Assembly: GCF_021012875.1 (NCBI RefSeq)
Contig: NZ_JAJMZJ010000002.1
Location: 186,001-250,000 of the forward strand
Length of the DNA: 64,000 nt
Reading direction: 5' to 3'
DNA from: Peptoniphilus sp. KCTC 25270
GTDB taxonomy: Bacteria; Bacillota; Clostridia; Tissierellales; Peptoniphilaceae
The notes below the pieces were generated by a model. That model worked only from the letters and a program-made list of their open reading frames with translations. It was not told the origin of the DNA and searched no databases. The translations under genes were made by a program, and so were the position numbers. Below are positions 33,866-43,273 of the stretch, piece by piece (position 1 is the stretch's first letter; every line of letters begins with the position of its first letter).

Positions 33866-36562
33866 ATGAGAAAATTACTTAGTTTTATCTTGGCGGTGAC
33901 CCTGCTTTTCACCGTCTTTGTAGGAGATTTCTCCTATGCCAAGGAGGCAGATTTAACTACCTTGGAAAACGGAGAATGGTACTACTCCGACGAAGGCATT
34001 GATATTACAAAAAAAGATGGTTCTGAAAATGAAATGTACAATTGGACCCTTGGAAATATCGATGACAATGTAGTGCTTAAACAAGCTATGGGACCCTTTG
34101 GAGCCAAACGAGGAGAAGCTTATGACGTTCATGGCTTAAAGTCCAATACAACTCTAAAACACTACTACGATACAGATGTGTTCCCAGAAGATGACAATAC
34201 GATCCCAAGTTATTTTTTTCTAAAGAAAGTTAATTTAACAAATATTCAAAACAAGGATTTGAAGTTTTTTGTAAAATATGACGATTCTTACACTCTATAT
34301 ATCAATGGCGTAGAAGTTCATGCTGAAAACACAGAAGAATATACTTCCAACTTACAATTTGCCGCCGCTGATACTACAGGGGATCCTGTACAAAGAGAAG
34401 TTGTCGTTCCTGCTACAAATCTTAAAAATGCTCTTAAAGAGGGAGAAAATATTTTTGCCGTACGTCTTAATCAACGAGGCGGTGGCTCAAGTGACATTTA
34501 CTTTGATCTTCGCAATATTGAACTTGTGGAACCAAAAGTAGATAATGGCATCTATTACCCAATGCTTACTATTGGAAAAGATCAAACCGAAAGAAATTTT
34601 ACTTTCTACACTGCCATTCCTGGGGAGGCCAAAGTAGAAATCACCACGGCCGATGACGCTGAATTTACAAAGGCAAAAACCCTAGAAGCATCGAATAAAT
34701 ATGCAGACACCAACACCTTAAAATATCAATCACACCAATTTAATTTTCCAAATCTTGCAGAAAACACAGAATACATATACCGTGTTTCTGTAGGGAATAC
34801 TTCCATTGATGAAGTTTATTCCTTCAAAACAGGTTCTTTTGGAAAGTATAGCTTTAGCCTTGTAGGAGATCCACAAATTGGATCCGGCGGAAGCCTAAAC
34901 GGTTCTGAAGGTTGGGGAAATACCTTAGATCTTATTCGAAAAACCTATCCAAATACATCTTTTCTACTTTCTGCAGGAGACCAAGTTAACACGGCCTCTA
35001 ATGAAGATGAATACACCCACTTTATTGAAAAAGATGGTTTCAAAGGCTTAACTCTTGCCCCTGTTATTGGAAACCACGACTCTGGAAACCGCGCTTATTC
35101 TGAGCATTTCTATCTACCCAAAAATGCAGACGGAAAGGGTGCGACTACGGCGGGAGAAAATTACTACTACGTTTACAACAATACTTTATTTATTTCCTTA
35201 AATTCCAACAACCGATCTGCAAGCGAACACAAAGAAACCATTGAAAAAGCCATTGCAGAAACGAAAGATAAAAACATTAAATGGAAAGTCGTTACCTTCC
35301 ACCACGCTATCTATACCGTTGCTTCCCACGCCTATGATGGAGATATTTTACAAAGACGGGAACAACTTGCTCCTATATTCAAAGAGCTTGGCATTGATGT
35401 GGTACTCAATGGACATGACCATGTTTATGTACGCTCTCACCTAATGGACGGAACCCAGGTTATTGAAGAATATAACGAAGATGGGTCCGTACCTACTGAA
35501 TACCAAGATCCTAAAGGGATTTTATATATGACTGTTACCTCTGGTTCTGGCTCTAAATTCTACAATATTAAAAATGAAAAATTTGATTATTCTGCCGTAC
35601 AAAACCAAGAACGAATTCCCAATTACACACAAGTAGATGTAACCGACTACAGCTTTAAGTTAAGCACCTATAGAACTATGGATAACTCTCTTGTAGATGA
35701 GGTAACTCTATACAAAGGAGAACGCACCCAAGAAATTAAAGTAGAACAAACAGCCGGCGGAACCATTGCTCCAGAAACAGGAAATGTTGAAACGGGTTCC
35801 AACCAAACTTACACCATTACACCAAACAAAGGCTATAAAATCAAAGACGTGCTTGTGGATGGAAAATCTGTTGGTCCTGTGAACTCTTATACATTTGAAA
35901 ATATTCAAGCCCCTCACAGTATAAAGGCCGTTTTTGAAAAAGAAGCTCCTCCCGCCTTTGACGATGATAACCCTGGCAAAAAACCTGGCAAACGCCCTGT
36001 TGTAGATGACAAAAACGAAAAAAAATCCTTTATCAAAGATATGGATGGCCACTGGGCAAAAGATCCCGTAGAAAAAATTGTAACACTGGGTTATATGGAT
36101 GTATCCGATGGCTACTTCTTCCCTGAAATTTCCTCTGATCGTCTTACTGTTGTACGCGCCCTTGCTCGTTACCAAAAAGTAGATTGGAAGGACTATGCTG
36201 GAAAATCGTTAAACGATATTAAAGTCGACTCTGAAGAGAGCGGCTATATTAACTGGGCCATTGAAAATGGAATTATTAAGGGCTATGAAGATGGTAGCTT
36301 CAAGGCAGACCGTCACATTACCCGTGAAGAAATGGCCGCTATTCTAAACCGTTTTGTGGAGAAATTCGACAAAAAACGTCCGATTAAAGAGAACATTGAC
36401 TATGTAGATAGCAGTGAAATATCTGATTGGGCAAAAGAAGAAGTGGAAATGGCTACAAAACGAGAATTGTTTGTGGGACGTGATGACAATCACTTCGCAC
36501 CAAAATCACACATTAAACGAGGTGAGGTTGCAAAAATCCTAATCTCCTTAATGAGTAAATAA
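33866..36562 (+). CDS. Secreted metallophosphoesterase with C-terminal SLH domains
   Basis: An 898-residue cell-surface protein. A signal peptide ends near FSYA (residue 27). An N-terminal region of about 200 residues has a beta-sandwich-like look; a purple-acid-phosphatase N-terminal-like domain follows (about 230-320). The calcineurin-type domain contains GDPQIG (334), GDQ (370), GNHD (401), FHHA and GHDH (515), the di-metal ligands. Next is a repeat domain ending GYKIKDVLVDGKSV, then a Lys/Asp/Pro linker and three SLH repeats (722-898) that anchor to the cell wall. It is probably a surface phosphatase or phosphodiesterase; substrate unknown. Confidence 0.85.
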   Translation: MRKLLSFILAVTLLFTVFVGDFSYAKEADLTTLENGEWYYSDEGIDITKKDGSENEMYNWTLGNIDDNVVLKQAMGPFGAKRGEAYDVHGLKSNTTLKHYYDTDVFPEDDNTIPSYFFLKKVNLTNIQNKDLKFFVKYDDSYTLYINGVEVHAENTEEYTSNLQFAAADTTGDPVQREVVVPATNLKNALKEGENIFAVRLNQRGGGSSDIYFDLRNIELVEPKVDNGIYYPMLTIGKDQTERNFTFYTAIPGEAKVEITTADDAEFTKAKTLEASNKYADTNTLKYQSHQFNFPNLAENTEYIYRVSVGNTSIDEVYSFKTGSFGKYSFSLVGDPQIGSGGSLNGSEGWGNTLDLIRKTYPNTSFLLSAGDQVNTASNEDEYTHFIEKDGFKGLTLAPVIGNHDSGNRAYSEHFYLPKNADGKGATTAGENYYYVYNNTLFISLNSNNRSASEHKETIEKAIAETKDKNIKWKVVTFHHAIYTVASHAYDGDILQRREQLAPIFKELGIDVVLNGHDHVYVRSHLMDGTQVIEEYNEDGSVPTEYQDPKGILYMTVTSGSGSKFYNIKNEKFDYSAVQNQERIPNYTQVDVTDYSFKLSTYRTMDNSLVDEVTLYKGERTQEIKVEQTAGGTIAPETGNVETGSNQTYTITPNKGYKIKDVLVDGKSVGPVNSYTFENIQAPHSIKAVFEKEAPPAFDDDNPGKKPGKRPVVDDKNEKKSFIKDMDGHWAKDPVEKIVTLGYMDVSDGYFFPEISSDRLTVVRALARYQKVDWKDYAGKSLNDIKVDSEESGYINWAIENGIIKGYEDGSFKADRHITREEMAAILNRFVEKFDKKRPIKENIDYVDSSEISDWAKEEVEMATKRELFVGRDDNHFAPKSHIKRGEVAKILISLMSK

Positions 36563-36596
36563 AAATCCTTCCCCTAAGGGAGAAAATCATTTCTAA

Positions 36597-36626
36597 AAGT
36601 CTCCAGTTTGTCTGGAGGCTTTTTTA
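36597..36626 (+). terminator. Terminator after the SLH gene
   Basis: CTCCAG (36601-36606) / CTGGAG (36612-36617) plus flanking pairs, followed by T's. Confidence 0.75.
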
Positions 36627-36629
36627 TGC

Positions 36630-36661
36630 AAAAAAACTACGGTAGCCCTTACTACCGTAGT
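36630..36661 (-). terminator. Terminator of the minus-strand RocB transcript
   Basis: Minus-strand ACTACGGTAG (36661-36652) and CTACCGTAGT (36645-36636), 10-bp perfect stem, 6-base loop, then T6. The same stem core and T run occur in the riboswitch terminator at 32180-32209. Confidence 0.75.
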
Positions 36662-36663
36662 TC

Positions 36664-36778
36664 ATTTCTCTTCCTTTCTAGAAACCATTTACGATTCGGC
36701 AAAACTCCTGAGTTTTGCCCCTTTCCTTTCTAAAAACTTCTTCCTTAAAATCGTATCCCGATAAAGGAAAGTCCCGCC
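36664..36778 (-). other. Structured 3' region downstream of the RocB gene
   Basis: Between the stop codon and the terminator the minus strand can form a closing stem TACGATT/AATCGTA around an 11-bp hairpin GGCAAAACTC/GAGTTTTGCC, and CTTTCC can pair with one of two copies of AGAAAGGAA. This may be a 3' UTR structure or a small RNA; no family is recognised. Confidence 0.3.
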
Positions 36779-38437
36779 TTATTCTTTCAAGGTATTTTGA
36801 ATCATTTCGATTTCTAATTGTGGAATGGTTTCAAAAGTAAATGCCTTGTGGACACGTTCTGTTTTCTTATGTCCATCTTTACCATAGGTTCCAATATTCA
36901 CAACAGGCATTGAAATTTCTTTCATATCCTCCATTGGATGTTTATACTTTTTCCCCCAAGGGGCGGTATTCTTTTCAAAATATTTTATTCCTTCCTCTTC
37001 TTCCGGAACGTATAAGAAAGAAGAATCTGAAATGTAAGGATAGAAGAATTTCACTTGAATTGGATCTTTGCAATCTTTTCCTACCGTTTCTACTGCTTTT
37101 CTTAAATTTTGAATCACTTCTTTGTCTTCTTTTTTCTTCTCAGACAACTCAATATTTTGAGAATAAACCGAAGAATAATATAAAATCACAGCGGGCGATT
37201 CTACCACTGGAAATTTTTCAAAAGCATATTTTACAACGGCCAAGGCGTATTTTCGAATGTCCATATTGGGTTCTTTCTCAAAAAGCTCTTCCTTATATTT
37301 TTCTATCTCTTCTTCCATGTTCGGATATTCTTCTCGCCCTTTTTCTAAGAATTCCTCCCATGTATAAACCGGTACATTCCATTGGATTTCCTTGTAGGGG
37401 AAATCAGCCTTTTCACACCAAGCCTTATAATCCCTATTTATTTTTTCATTTACCTCATCTACCGTTTCTTCCGTTACCTTTTTCAAACGTTCCAATACAT
37501 CCTTTGGCGTCCAGCTATGGGTAAAGAAATTGTAGTATCCATGGGCATATAAGGCCGTTTGCACCGTATACACTTCCTTCAAATCCTCTTGTCGCAAACT
37601 CATAGGAGGAATGGTTGTTTCTCCGTTAGAAGTATTGGACAATTCCGGGTTAAAGGTGATTTTTTCTGTTAAAGCCCCTAAAAGCAAATTGGGATCATAA
37701 CCAGCAAATGCCTGTCCTACATGGGTTTCTTTCCCGGCCACAAAAAACGTAGGCAATAATTTTCCAATGGTGCCTAAGTAGACGTAGCGGTTCGGATCTT
37801 CTCCGTAATAAGGAGTAGAATAATCGGAATTTATTGCAAGAACATATTCTAACCCCTCTTCCTCTTTCCATTTTTTCAACTGTTTCAAAGCAGAAATCAC
37901 ACCATGGGATCCATCTTCTTCATCGCAAGCGGCCAAGGCAACAATATTCCCATTTAATTTCTCTAAATTTTGGCTAAAATAATCCACAATGGCCAAATGC
38001 CCGGCAATCCCCGCCTTCATATCTAGGGTGCCGCGACCAAACATGTACTCTCCCGATTCTAGGTCCTTTTTTGTCTCTTCATCCCAATGATCATATCTTT
38101 TCATTTCTTCTATTAATCGATCGGGGTCAAAGGCATATTCTTTTAATTTTCCATAGTCATCCACTTCTACCGTATCAAAATGCCCCATAAGAACTATGGT
38201 CTTTTTTGAATTTCCATTTCCTTTCAAAAGGGCTAAGGTAGAATGACGATCATAGGCATCGTCTAGTGTTTTTTGCAAAATTAAATGCTCCGGATTTTCT
38301 TGAAAATAAGGCATCTTTTTATATTCATTATATATGTATTCTGCCCCTTTTGTTTCATTGCCACCTTTTACAATGGATTCCACTTGAACCATTTCCTTCG
38401 TCCATTTTTCTACTTTGTCGTAAAATAATTTTTTCAT
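36779..38437 (-). CDS. RocB-like M20 family peptidase
   Basis: A 552-residue zinc peptidase-like protein. LMGHFDTVEVDDYG and GRGTLDMKAGIAGHLA hold the metal His and Asp, and LAACDEEDGSHGVISAL the catalytic Glu. The length (about 550) and the inserted region with EVYTVQTALYAHGYYNFFTHSW match RocB of Bacillus, an arginine-utilisation locus protein of unknown exact reaction. It is monocistronic with a terminator downstream. A role in amino-acid or dipeptide use fits this organism. Confidence 0.82.
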   Translation of the reverse strand: MKKLFYDKVEKWTKEMVQVESIVKGGNETKGAEYIYNEYKKMPYFQENPEHLILQKTLDDAYDRHSTLALLKGNGNSKKTIVLMGHFDTVEVDDYGKLKEYAFDPDRLIEEMKRYDHWDEETKKDLESGEYMFGRGTLDMKAGIAGHLAIVDYFSQNLEKLNGNIVALAACDEEDGSHGVISALKQLKKWKEEEGLEYVLAINSDYSTPYYGEDPNRYVYLGTIGKLLPTFFVAGKETHVGQAFAGYDPNLLLGALTEKITFNPELSNTSNGETTIPPMSLRQEDLKEVYTVQTALYAHGYYNFFTHSWTPKDVLERLKKVTEETVDEVNEKINRDYKAWCEKADFPYKEIQWNVPVYTWEEFLEKGREEYPNMEEEIEKYKEELFEKEPNMDIRKYALAVVKYAFEKFPVVESPAVILYYSSVYSQNIELSEKKKEDKEVIQNLRKAVETVGKDCKDPIQVKFFYPYISDSSFLYVPEEEEGIKYFEKNTAPWGKKYKHPMEDMKEISMPVVNIGTYGKDGHKKTERVHKAFTFETIPQLEIEMIQNTLKE

Positions 38438-38511
38438 TTTTCTCTCCTTTCCCTATGCTGTTCTTTTACCCGAAATTTCTTTTTTTCTTCTTAAAACAAA
38501 AAATAGACTCC

Positions 38512-39324
38512 TTAAGAGCCTATTTTCTTTCCTTTGATAAATTGAATAAAAAAGATAAACAACAGAGTCACGACTCCCAATAGAACAATGGATCCTCCTG
38601 GTTTCAATCCTCCATAATAAGAAATAATGAGCCCCACTTCTGTAAAAAAGATTCCAAATAAAACTGACAAAATCGTTGTTCCTCGATATCCTTTCCCCAA
38701 TTGCATGGCACAAGATACGGGCAAGACCATAAGGGAAGAAATAATCAAAACGCCAACTGTTCTGGAGCTAATTGCAACGGTTACCGCTGTCAAAAAGAGA
38801 AAAATCCCTCCTACAAAGTCTACTTTTACTCCCGATAAAGCCGCCGAAATGGGATCGAAAGAAATATACATTAAGTCCTTGAAAAAATAGAAACTATTTA
38901 CAATGACAATCAAAGCCATAATTCGAATCATAATAAATTCAAAGTCTGTAATGGCAATAATACTCCCAAATAAAAAGGATTCAATATTGGTCGGCCCTGT
39001 TACAAAACCAGATAACAAAGAGGCCATCCCAACCCCAAAACTCATAATAATTGCCGTAGAAATTTCTCCATAAGAAGGAAATTTTTTTCGGATGAATTCC
39101 ATAAAAAAGGTGGCAATTAAACAGCCTAATACGGCGCCCAATACAGGATTGATTCCCATAATAAGGCCGCCCATTACCCCTGCCAAGCTGACATGGGATA
39201 GGGCATCTCCTACCATGGAAGTTCTACGATTGACAATAACAACTCCCATAATTGGAATAATAATGGAAAGAATCAACCCAACCACCATGGCACGGATCAT
39301 ATAATCATATTGAAAGATTTCCAC
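38512..39324 (-). CDS. Zinc ABC transporter permease (ZnuB/AdcB-like)
   Basis: A 270-residue ABC-3 family permease with about eight helices. VNRRTSMVGDALSHVSLAG and INPVLGAVLGCL are family signatures. GTG 39324 is chosen, eight bases after AGAGGAG; it overlaps the ATPase gene by 20 bases. With the ATPase and binding protein upstream it makes a complete metal importer, and the divergent Fur-type regulator suggests zinc. Confidence 0.85.
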   Translation of the reverse strand: MEIFQYDYMIRAMVVGLILSIIIPIMGVVIVNRRTSMVGDALSHVSLAGVMGGLIMGINPVLGAVLGCLIATFFMEFIRKKFPSYGEISTAIIMSFGVGMASLLSGFVTGPTNIESFLFGSIIAITDFEFIMIRIMALIVIVNSFYFFKDLMYISFDPISAALSGVKVDFVGGIFLFLTAVTVAISSRTVGVLIISSLMVLPVSCAMQLGKGYRGTTILSVLFGIFFTEVGLIISYYGGLKPGGSIVLLGVVTLLFIFFIQFIKGKKIGS

Positions 39325-39997
39325 GCTCTGGGCTCCTCTCATAAATTTTTCCTTCATCTAAGACAAAGACGCGATTCAAAATGGCCTCCACCGCATGAAG
39401 ATCATGGGTAATCATTAAAATCGTGATATTGTGGTCCTGATTCAAATGGGACAAAAGATGAAACAAATTTTTTCTCGTCTTTGCATCAATTCCTGTTGTT
39501 GGTTCATCCATAATTAAAATCTCTGGAAGAGAAACCAAAGCCTTTGCAATTAAAACCCTTTGTCTTTGTCCCCCAGACAAATTTTGATACAACTCCTTTT
39601 CCTTATCTTCCAATCCAACCAGCTTCAAAGAATCATGGATCCGTTTTTTCTGAGAATCATTGAGTCGTTTCCAACCTTTTAATTCTCGATACAAACTCAA
39701 GCCAATCAGTTCCTCCACCGTAATGGGAAAGTGTTCTACCCCCGCCATTAATTGGGGCACATAGCTTACATTGGAATAGTCGATTCCTGCTTTTCTCTCT
39801 TTTCCTTCTAGGGAAATCGTCCCTTTGTTGGGCTTCAAAATTCCCAATAACAATTTAATCAAAGTCGTTTTTCCTGCTCCATTAGAGCCGATAAGCGCGC
39901 CAAAATCTCCCCGTTCCATGGAGAGATTTGCGCCTTCAATGACCCACTCGTGGCCATAAGAAAAATATAAATTTTCAACCTTTAAGATTGTGTTCAT
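39305..39997 (-). CDS. Zinc ABC transporter ATPase (ZnuC/AdcC-like)
   Basis: A 230-residue ATPase. GSNGAGKTTLIKLLLG is Walker A, NLSGGQRQRVLIAKAL the signature and EILIMDEPTTGID Walker B; MITHDLHAVE holds the H-loop. ATG 39997 overlaps the stop of the binding-protein gene (ATGA) and is preferred to the upstream in-frame start. Confidence 0.88.
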   Translation of the reverse strand: MNTILKVENLYFSYGHEWVIEGANLSMERGDFGALIGSNGAGKTTLIKLLLGILKPNKGTISLEGKERKAGIDYSNVSYVPQLMAGVEHFPITVEELIGLSLYRELKGWKRLNDSQKKRIHDSLKLVGLEDKEKELYQNLSGGQRQRVLIAKALVSLPEILIMDEPTTGIDAKTRKNLFHLLSHLNQDHNITILMITHDLHAVEAILNRVFVLDEGKIYERSPERGNLSI

Positions 39998-41010
39998 CCT
40001 ACCAAAGCCTTTATCAATGCATCGCAATTTTCTTTCATAATGTCGATGTATGTTTTTTCATTGCCATCGAATACGCCTTCAATTGGATCCAAAACAGCTA
40101 CCTCTGCCCCTGTTTCACTAGCAATCGTCTCTGCTACCTTTGCTTCGATTAATGGCTCCGTAAAAATCGTCTTTACATTGTTCTCTTTTACGAATTCAAT
40201 AATTTCTTGCATGGTCTTTGGATCTGGTTCTGTAGAAGAATTAATTCCTTCGATTGGCATTTGTGTTAAATCGTACGCCTTAGCTAGATACCCATAAGCC
40301 TCATGACTTACTACAATATTTCTATTTTTTGCCTCTTCCAAACCAGTTCGGAAACTTTCATCTAAATCCAATAATTCTTTTTTATAAGATTCTAAGTTCG
40401 CCATATAATAATCTGCATTGGCACTGTCTTTTTCCGCAAAAGCATCCGCCACGCTTTGGGCAATGACTACTACATTCTTTGGATCCAACCAAACATGGGG
40501 ATCCAAGGCTCCATGTTCATGGTCATGGTCGTGGTCATGGTCATGCGCTTCTTCTGCTGCGTCATGGTCATGATCGTGGTCGTGGTCGTGACTATGCCCT
40601 GGAATCAATGCAATATTTTCCACTGCTTCTACAACTTCTGTTTCTTCTGGATTCAATTGCTCAATTACTTTATCCGTCCAGCTTTCTAAACCACCGCCAT
40701 TGTATAAGAATACGTCTGTGCCAATGGCCTTATTCAAATCCTTTGCAGAAGGCTCCCAACCATGAGGACTTTGTCCATTTGGAATCATGGATTCAACATA
40801 CACCTTGTCTCCACCAATAGCTTTGGCAACATCTTCCAAAACAAAAGTAGATGTCATAACTGTTAGAGAAGCGTCTTCTTTTGAAACAGACTCCTCTACA
40901 ACGGCTGTATTATTTCCTGTATTTTCAGATACTTCATTTGTTGTTCCTTGGCAACCTACTAAAACCAAGGCTGCAACCAAAATTCCCAATGTACTTTTTT
41001 TCATTTTCAT
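39994..41010 (-). CDS. Zinc ABC transporter substrate-binding lipoprotein (ZnuA/AdcA-like)
   Basis: A 338-residue cluster A-I metal-binding protein. The lipobox is LVLVGCQG (Cys about residue 19). Ligands include the His in NGQSPHGWEP, DPHVWLDPKN and SHEAYGYLAKAY. A long acidic His-Asp loop (HSHDHDHDHDHD, then HDHDHDHDHEHG, about 145-175) is characteristic of zinc rather than manganese carriers. First gene of the importer; the promoter region faces the Fur-type regulator gene. Confidence 0.93.
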   Translation of the reverse strand: MKMKKSTLGILVAALVLVGCQGTTNEVSENTGNNTAVVEESVSKEDASLTVMTSTFVLEDVAKAIGGDKVYVESMIPNGQSPHGWEPSAKDLNKAIGTDVFLYNGGGLESWTDKVIEQLNPEETEVVEAVENIALIPGHSHDHDHDHDHDAAEEAHDHDHDHDHEHGALDPHVWLDPKNVVVIAQSVADAFAEKDSANADYYMANLESYKKELLDLDESFRTGLEEAKNRNIVVSHEAYGYLAKAYDLTQMPIEGINSSTEPDPKTMQEIIEFVKENNVKTIFTEPLIEAKVAETIASETGAEVAVLDPIEGVFDGNEKTYIDIMKENCDALIKALVG

Positions 41011-41020
41011 TTGGACCTCC

Positions 41021-41045
41021 TAAACGATAATAGTTTTTATTTATA
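41021..41045. promoter_or_regulatory. Possible Zur/Fur-type box
   Basis: TAAACGATAATAGTTTTTATTTA, an AT-rich imperfect repeat just before the binding-protein gene, loosely resembles Fur-family operators. The match is weak. Confidence 0.2.
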
Positions 41046-41160
41046 TGTCTAGTATAGCAAAAAACTAGGCTTTCGAAAAGATGAAACCTCACTTTTTGTT
41101 TCTTTTTCGTAATTTTTCCCCTATAATAGATAGAAAGGAAAAGGTATATGGGGTGACAAA

Positions 41161-41565
41161 ATGAAAGAAATTATTCGTAAACACGGACTAAAAGCAACCA
41201 ACGGACGAGTAGAAGTTTTGAAATATTTAGAAAAAAATCGCGGACCAATCAGCGCTGAGGAAATGTATGGGGAAATTCCTCGCTCTATCTGCTCCAGCTT
41301 ATCTACTATCTACCGCATTCTAAATCAATTAACAGAGGTAGGTTTATTACGTGCAAGTTTGGAACAAAATGGAGTTACCTATTATGAGTACGCAGGGGAA
41401 GGACATCGACATTATATTGTTTGTGAATCCTGTGGCGAATTAACCCCTATTGACAACTGTCCTTTAGAAGTTTTAGATGAACACATTCGTTCTACAACGG
41501 GTTACAAAATTACAGGTCACATTTTCAAAATGAAAGGCATTTGTAAAAATTGCCAAGAAAAATAA
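41161..41565 (+). CDS. zur: Fur-family regulator, probably Zur
   Basis: A 134-residue Fur-family repressor with a winged helix in residues 1-80 (LKATNGRVEVLKYLEKN, STIYRILNQLTEVGLLR) and a dimer domain with HRHYIVCESCGELTPIDNCP and a terminal CKNC pair; CESC/CKNC hold the structural zinc. The gene is divergent from the zinc importer, so zinc uptake regulation is the simplest reading, although PerR-like use is not excluded. A weak GGGGTGACAAA ribosome site precedes the ATG. Confidence 0.8.
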   Translation: MKEIIRKHGLKATNGRVEVLKYLEKNRGPISAEEMYGEIPRSICSSLSTIYRILNQLTEVGLLRASLEQNGVTYYEYAGEGHRHYIVCESCGELTPIDNCPLEVLDEHIRSTTGYKITGHIFKMKGICKNCQEK

Positions 41566-41586
41566 AGCCCTTCAGGGCTTTTTTCT
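41564..41586 (+). terminator. Terminator after zur
   Basis: AAAGCCC/GGGCTTT stem (41564-41570 with 41575-41581) with T run. Confidence 0.8.
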
Positions 41587-41901
41587 ATTTACAAAAAATC
41601 TTGCCCAATCTTTGTAATATCTACAATCGAATCCCTCTTTCGCTTTCTTAATTTTCTTGATTTTTTGTGTTTTGTTACTGTTTTTCAATATATGAAATAT
41701 ATTTTTCTTGCTTTTTTACCTACTTTAAGGGATTTTTTCTTTACTTTAACAATCATAAAGAGGTTGATATCGTTTTTTTCCCTATATTTTTTTATTTTTT
41801 ATAATTTTTATAAAGTATTTTTCTTTATTTTGTCTTTTTTACATTTCTTCCCGTATCCTCCAGAACTCCTGTCTCATCAACATATTAAATTGTATATATG
41901 A
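41587..41901 (+). other. T-rich intergenic region without a gene
   Basis: About 315 bases before the brnQ promoter, with several long T stretches (for example 41700-41850). I see no gene, conserved RNA or strong hairpin in it. Confidence 0.5.
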
Positions 41902-41938
41902 TATAATTCCCCTATGAATCATTGTAATTATTATAATG
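41899..41938 (+). promoter_or_regulatory. Extended -10 promoter and palindrome before brnQ
   Basis: TGATATAAT (TG at 41899, -10 at 41902-41907) without a clear -35, followed at 41920-41938 by CATTGTAATTATTATAATG, a 19-bp near-perfect palindrome over the start of transcription. It looks like an operator of an unidentified regulator. Confidence 0.5.
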
Positions 41939-41964
41939 AGAAATGGATAGAATAGGAGGATGTT

Positions 41965-43269
41965 ATGGAAAATCATTCATTTCGTACTGATACCCTCATT
42001 ATTGGTTTTACGCTTTTCGCCACTTTTTTTGGCGCTGGAAATTTAGTGTTCCCTCCTTTTATGGGAATGCAAGTTGGGGCAGGATGGATTCTTGGTATTA
42101 TTGGACTCGTATTAACAGGAATTCTGTTGCCCATTCTTTCTATGATTGGAGTGGTCAAGGGAGGAGGCTCTCTTCAAAAATTGACAGAACCTATCTCTCG
42201 TAATTTTTATATTGGCTTTAATGTTTTAACAATGTATTTAATTGCTACTTTGATTTTGGTTCCAAGAACTGGTGCAACAACTTATGAGGTAGGATTTTTG
42301 CCTCATTTCCCTGGTTTGCCAAGTATTGTTGTTCAGATCGTTTTCTTTGGGCTTACTTATATTCTTACTATTGATAAAGAAGGCGTTGTTGATAAGATTG
42401 GAAAATACCTCACCCCAGCTCTTATTGTCATTGTTTTATTTATTATTGGAAATGGTTTATTAAAACCTCAGGGAGCGGTTGCCCAACCCGTTGTAGAAGC
42501 TCCTTTCCAATGGGCCTTTGTTCAAGGATACCAAATGGGCGATTTGGTTACTGGCCTTCTTTTTTCAACTGTATTAATGGCTACTATTAAACAAAAAGGA
42601 TACAACAAAAGACAGGGAGGTCAGATGACAATTTATGCATCGTTAATCGCCTTTGTATTGCTTTTGATTATCTACGGATCTCTTTTAAGAGTAGGGGCAA
42701 CCACTTCTAGTGTATTGCCAGTAGATATGCCACGTACGGCTTTGTTGACTACGATTGTAAATCGTTTATTAGGAAATACGGGCGGAATTGTCCTTTCTAT
42801 TGCGGTTTCTTTGGCTTGTTTAACAACTTCTGTGGGAATTACCACTTCTGTGGCAAATTTTACTATGGATTTAACCAGAAATAAGATTCCTTATAAATTG
42901 GTCGTTGCAGCCCTTTGTATTTTCTGCGCAATTCAAGGGGCCATTGGCGTAGAAAAAATCATCGGTTTATCTGAGCCATTCTTTGCCATTGCTTATCCTT
43001 TAGGAATTATTATTACAACAAAAGGTTTGACCTCGAAATTCCTTACGAATTTAGGCGCTTGGAAAGGCGCTACTCTTTGTACGGTGGTTTACACAATCTT
43101 CCATGCTTTATCCATGGTTGGTTTCGGAGGAGAAATCGTACAAACCATTGTAAATATTGTTCCATTGGGAGCGGCCGGATTTGGTTGGATACCTGTTGCC
43201 ATTATTGGTTTCATTGGAGGTTCTTTATTGATTCAAACTTCCAAGGAATCAAATGTTGTAGAATATTAG
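41965..43269 (+). CDS. brnQ: Branched-chain amino acid:cation symporter BrnQ
   Basis: A 434-residue LIVCS family symporter with twelve helices. TLFATFFGAGNLVFPPFMG near the N-terminus and SLACLTTSVGITTSVA in the middle are family-diagnostic. It imports leucine, isoleucine and valine with Na+ or H+, and would supply the aminotransferase and leucine-reduction genes at 13-24 kb. AGGAGGATGTT precedes the ATG. It is monocistronic with a terminator. Confidence 0.93.
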   Translation: MENHSFRTDTLIIGFTLFATFFGAGNLVFPPFMGMQVGAGWILGIIGLVLTGILLPILSMIGVVKGGGSLQKLTEPISRNFYIGFNVLTMYLIATLILVPRTGATTYEVGFLPHFPGLPSIVVQIVFFGLTYILTIDKEGVVDKIGKYLTPALIVIVLFIIGNGLLKPQGAVAQPVVEAPFQWAFVQGYQMGDLVTGLLFSTVLMATIKQKGYNKRQGGQMTIYASLIAFVLLLIIYGSLLRVGATTSSVLPVDMPRTALLTTIVNRLLGNTGGIVLSIAVSLACLTTSVGITTSVANFTMDLTRNKIPYKLVVAALCIFCAIQGAIGVEKIIGLSEPFFAIAYPLGIIITTKGLTSKFLTNLGAWKGATLCTVVYTIFHALSMVGFGGEIVQTIVNIVPLGAAGFGWIPVAIIGFIGGSLLIQTSKESNVVEY

Positions 43270-43273
43270 TAAT

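Noticed and set aside
36841-37524. 227-residue open frame on the plus strand
   Set aside because: Lies wholly antisense to the RocB-like gene, which has clear motifs; no ribosome site.
40517-40600. Tandem-looking CATGGT/GTGGTC repeats
   Set aside because: They encode the His-Asp loop of the zinc-binding lipoprotein and are explained by protein function.
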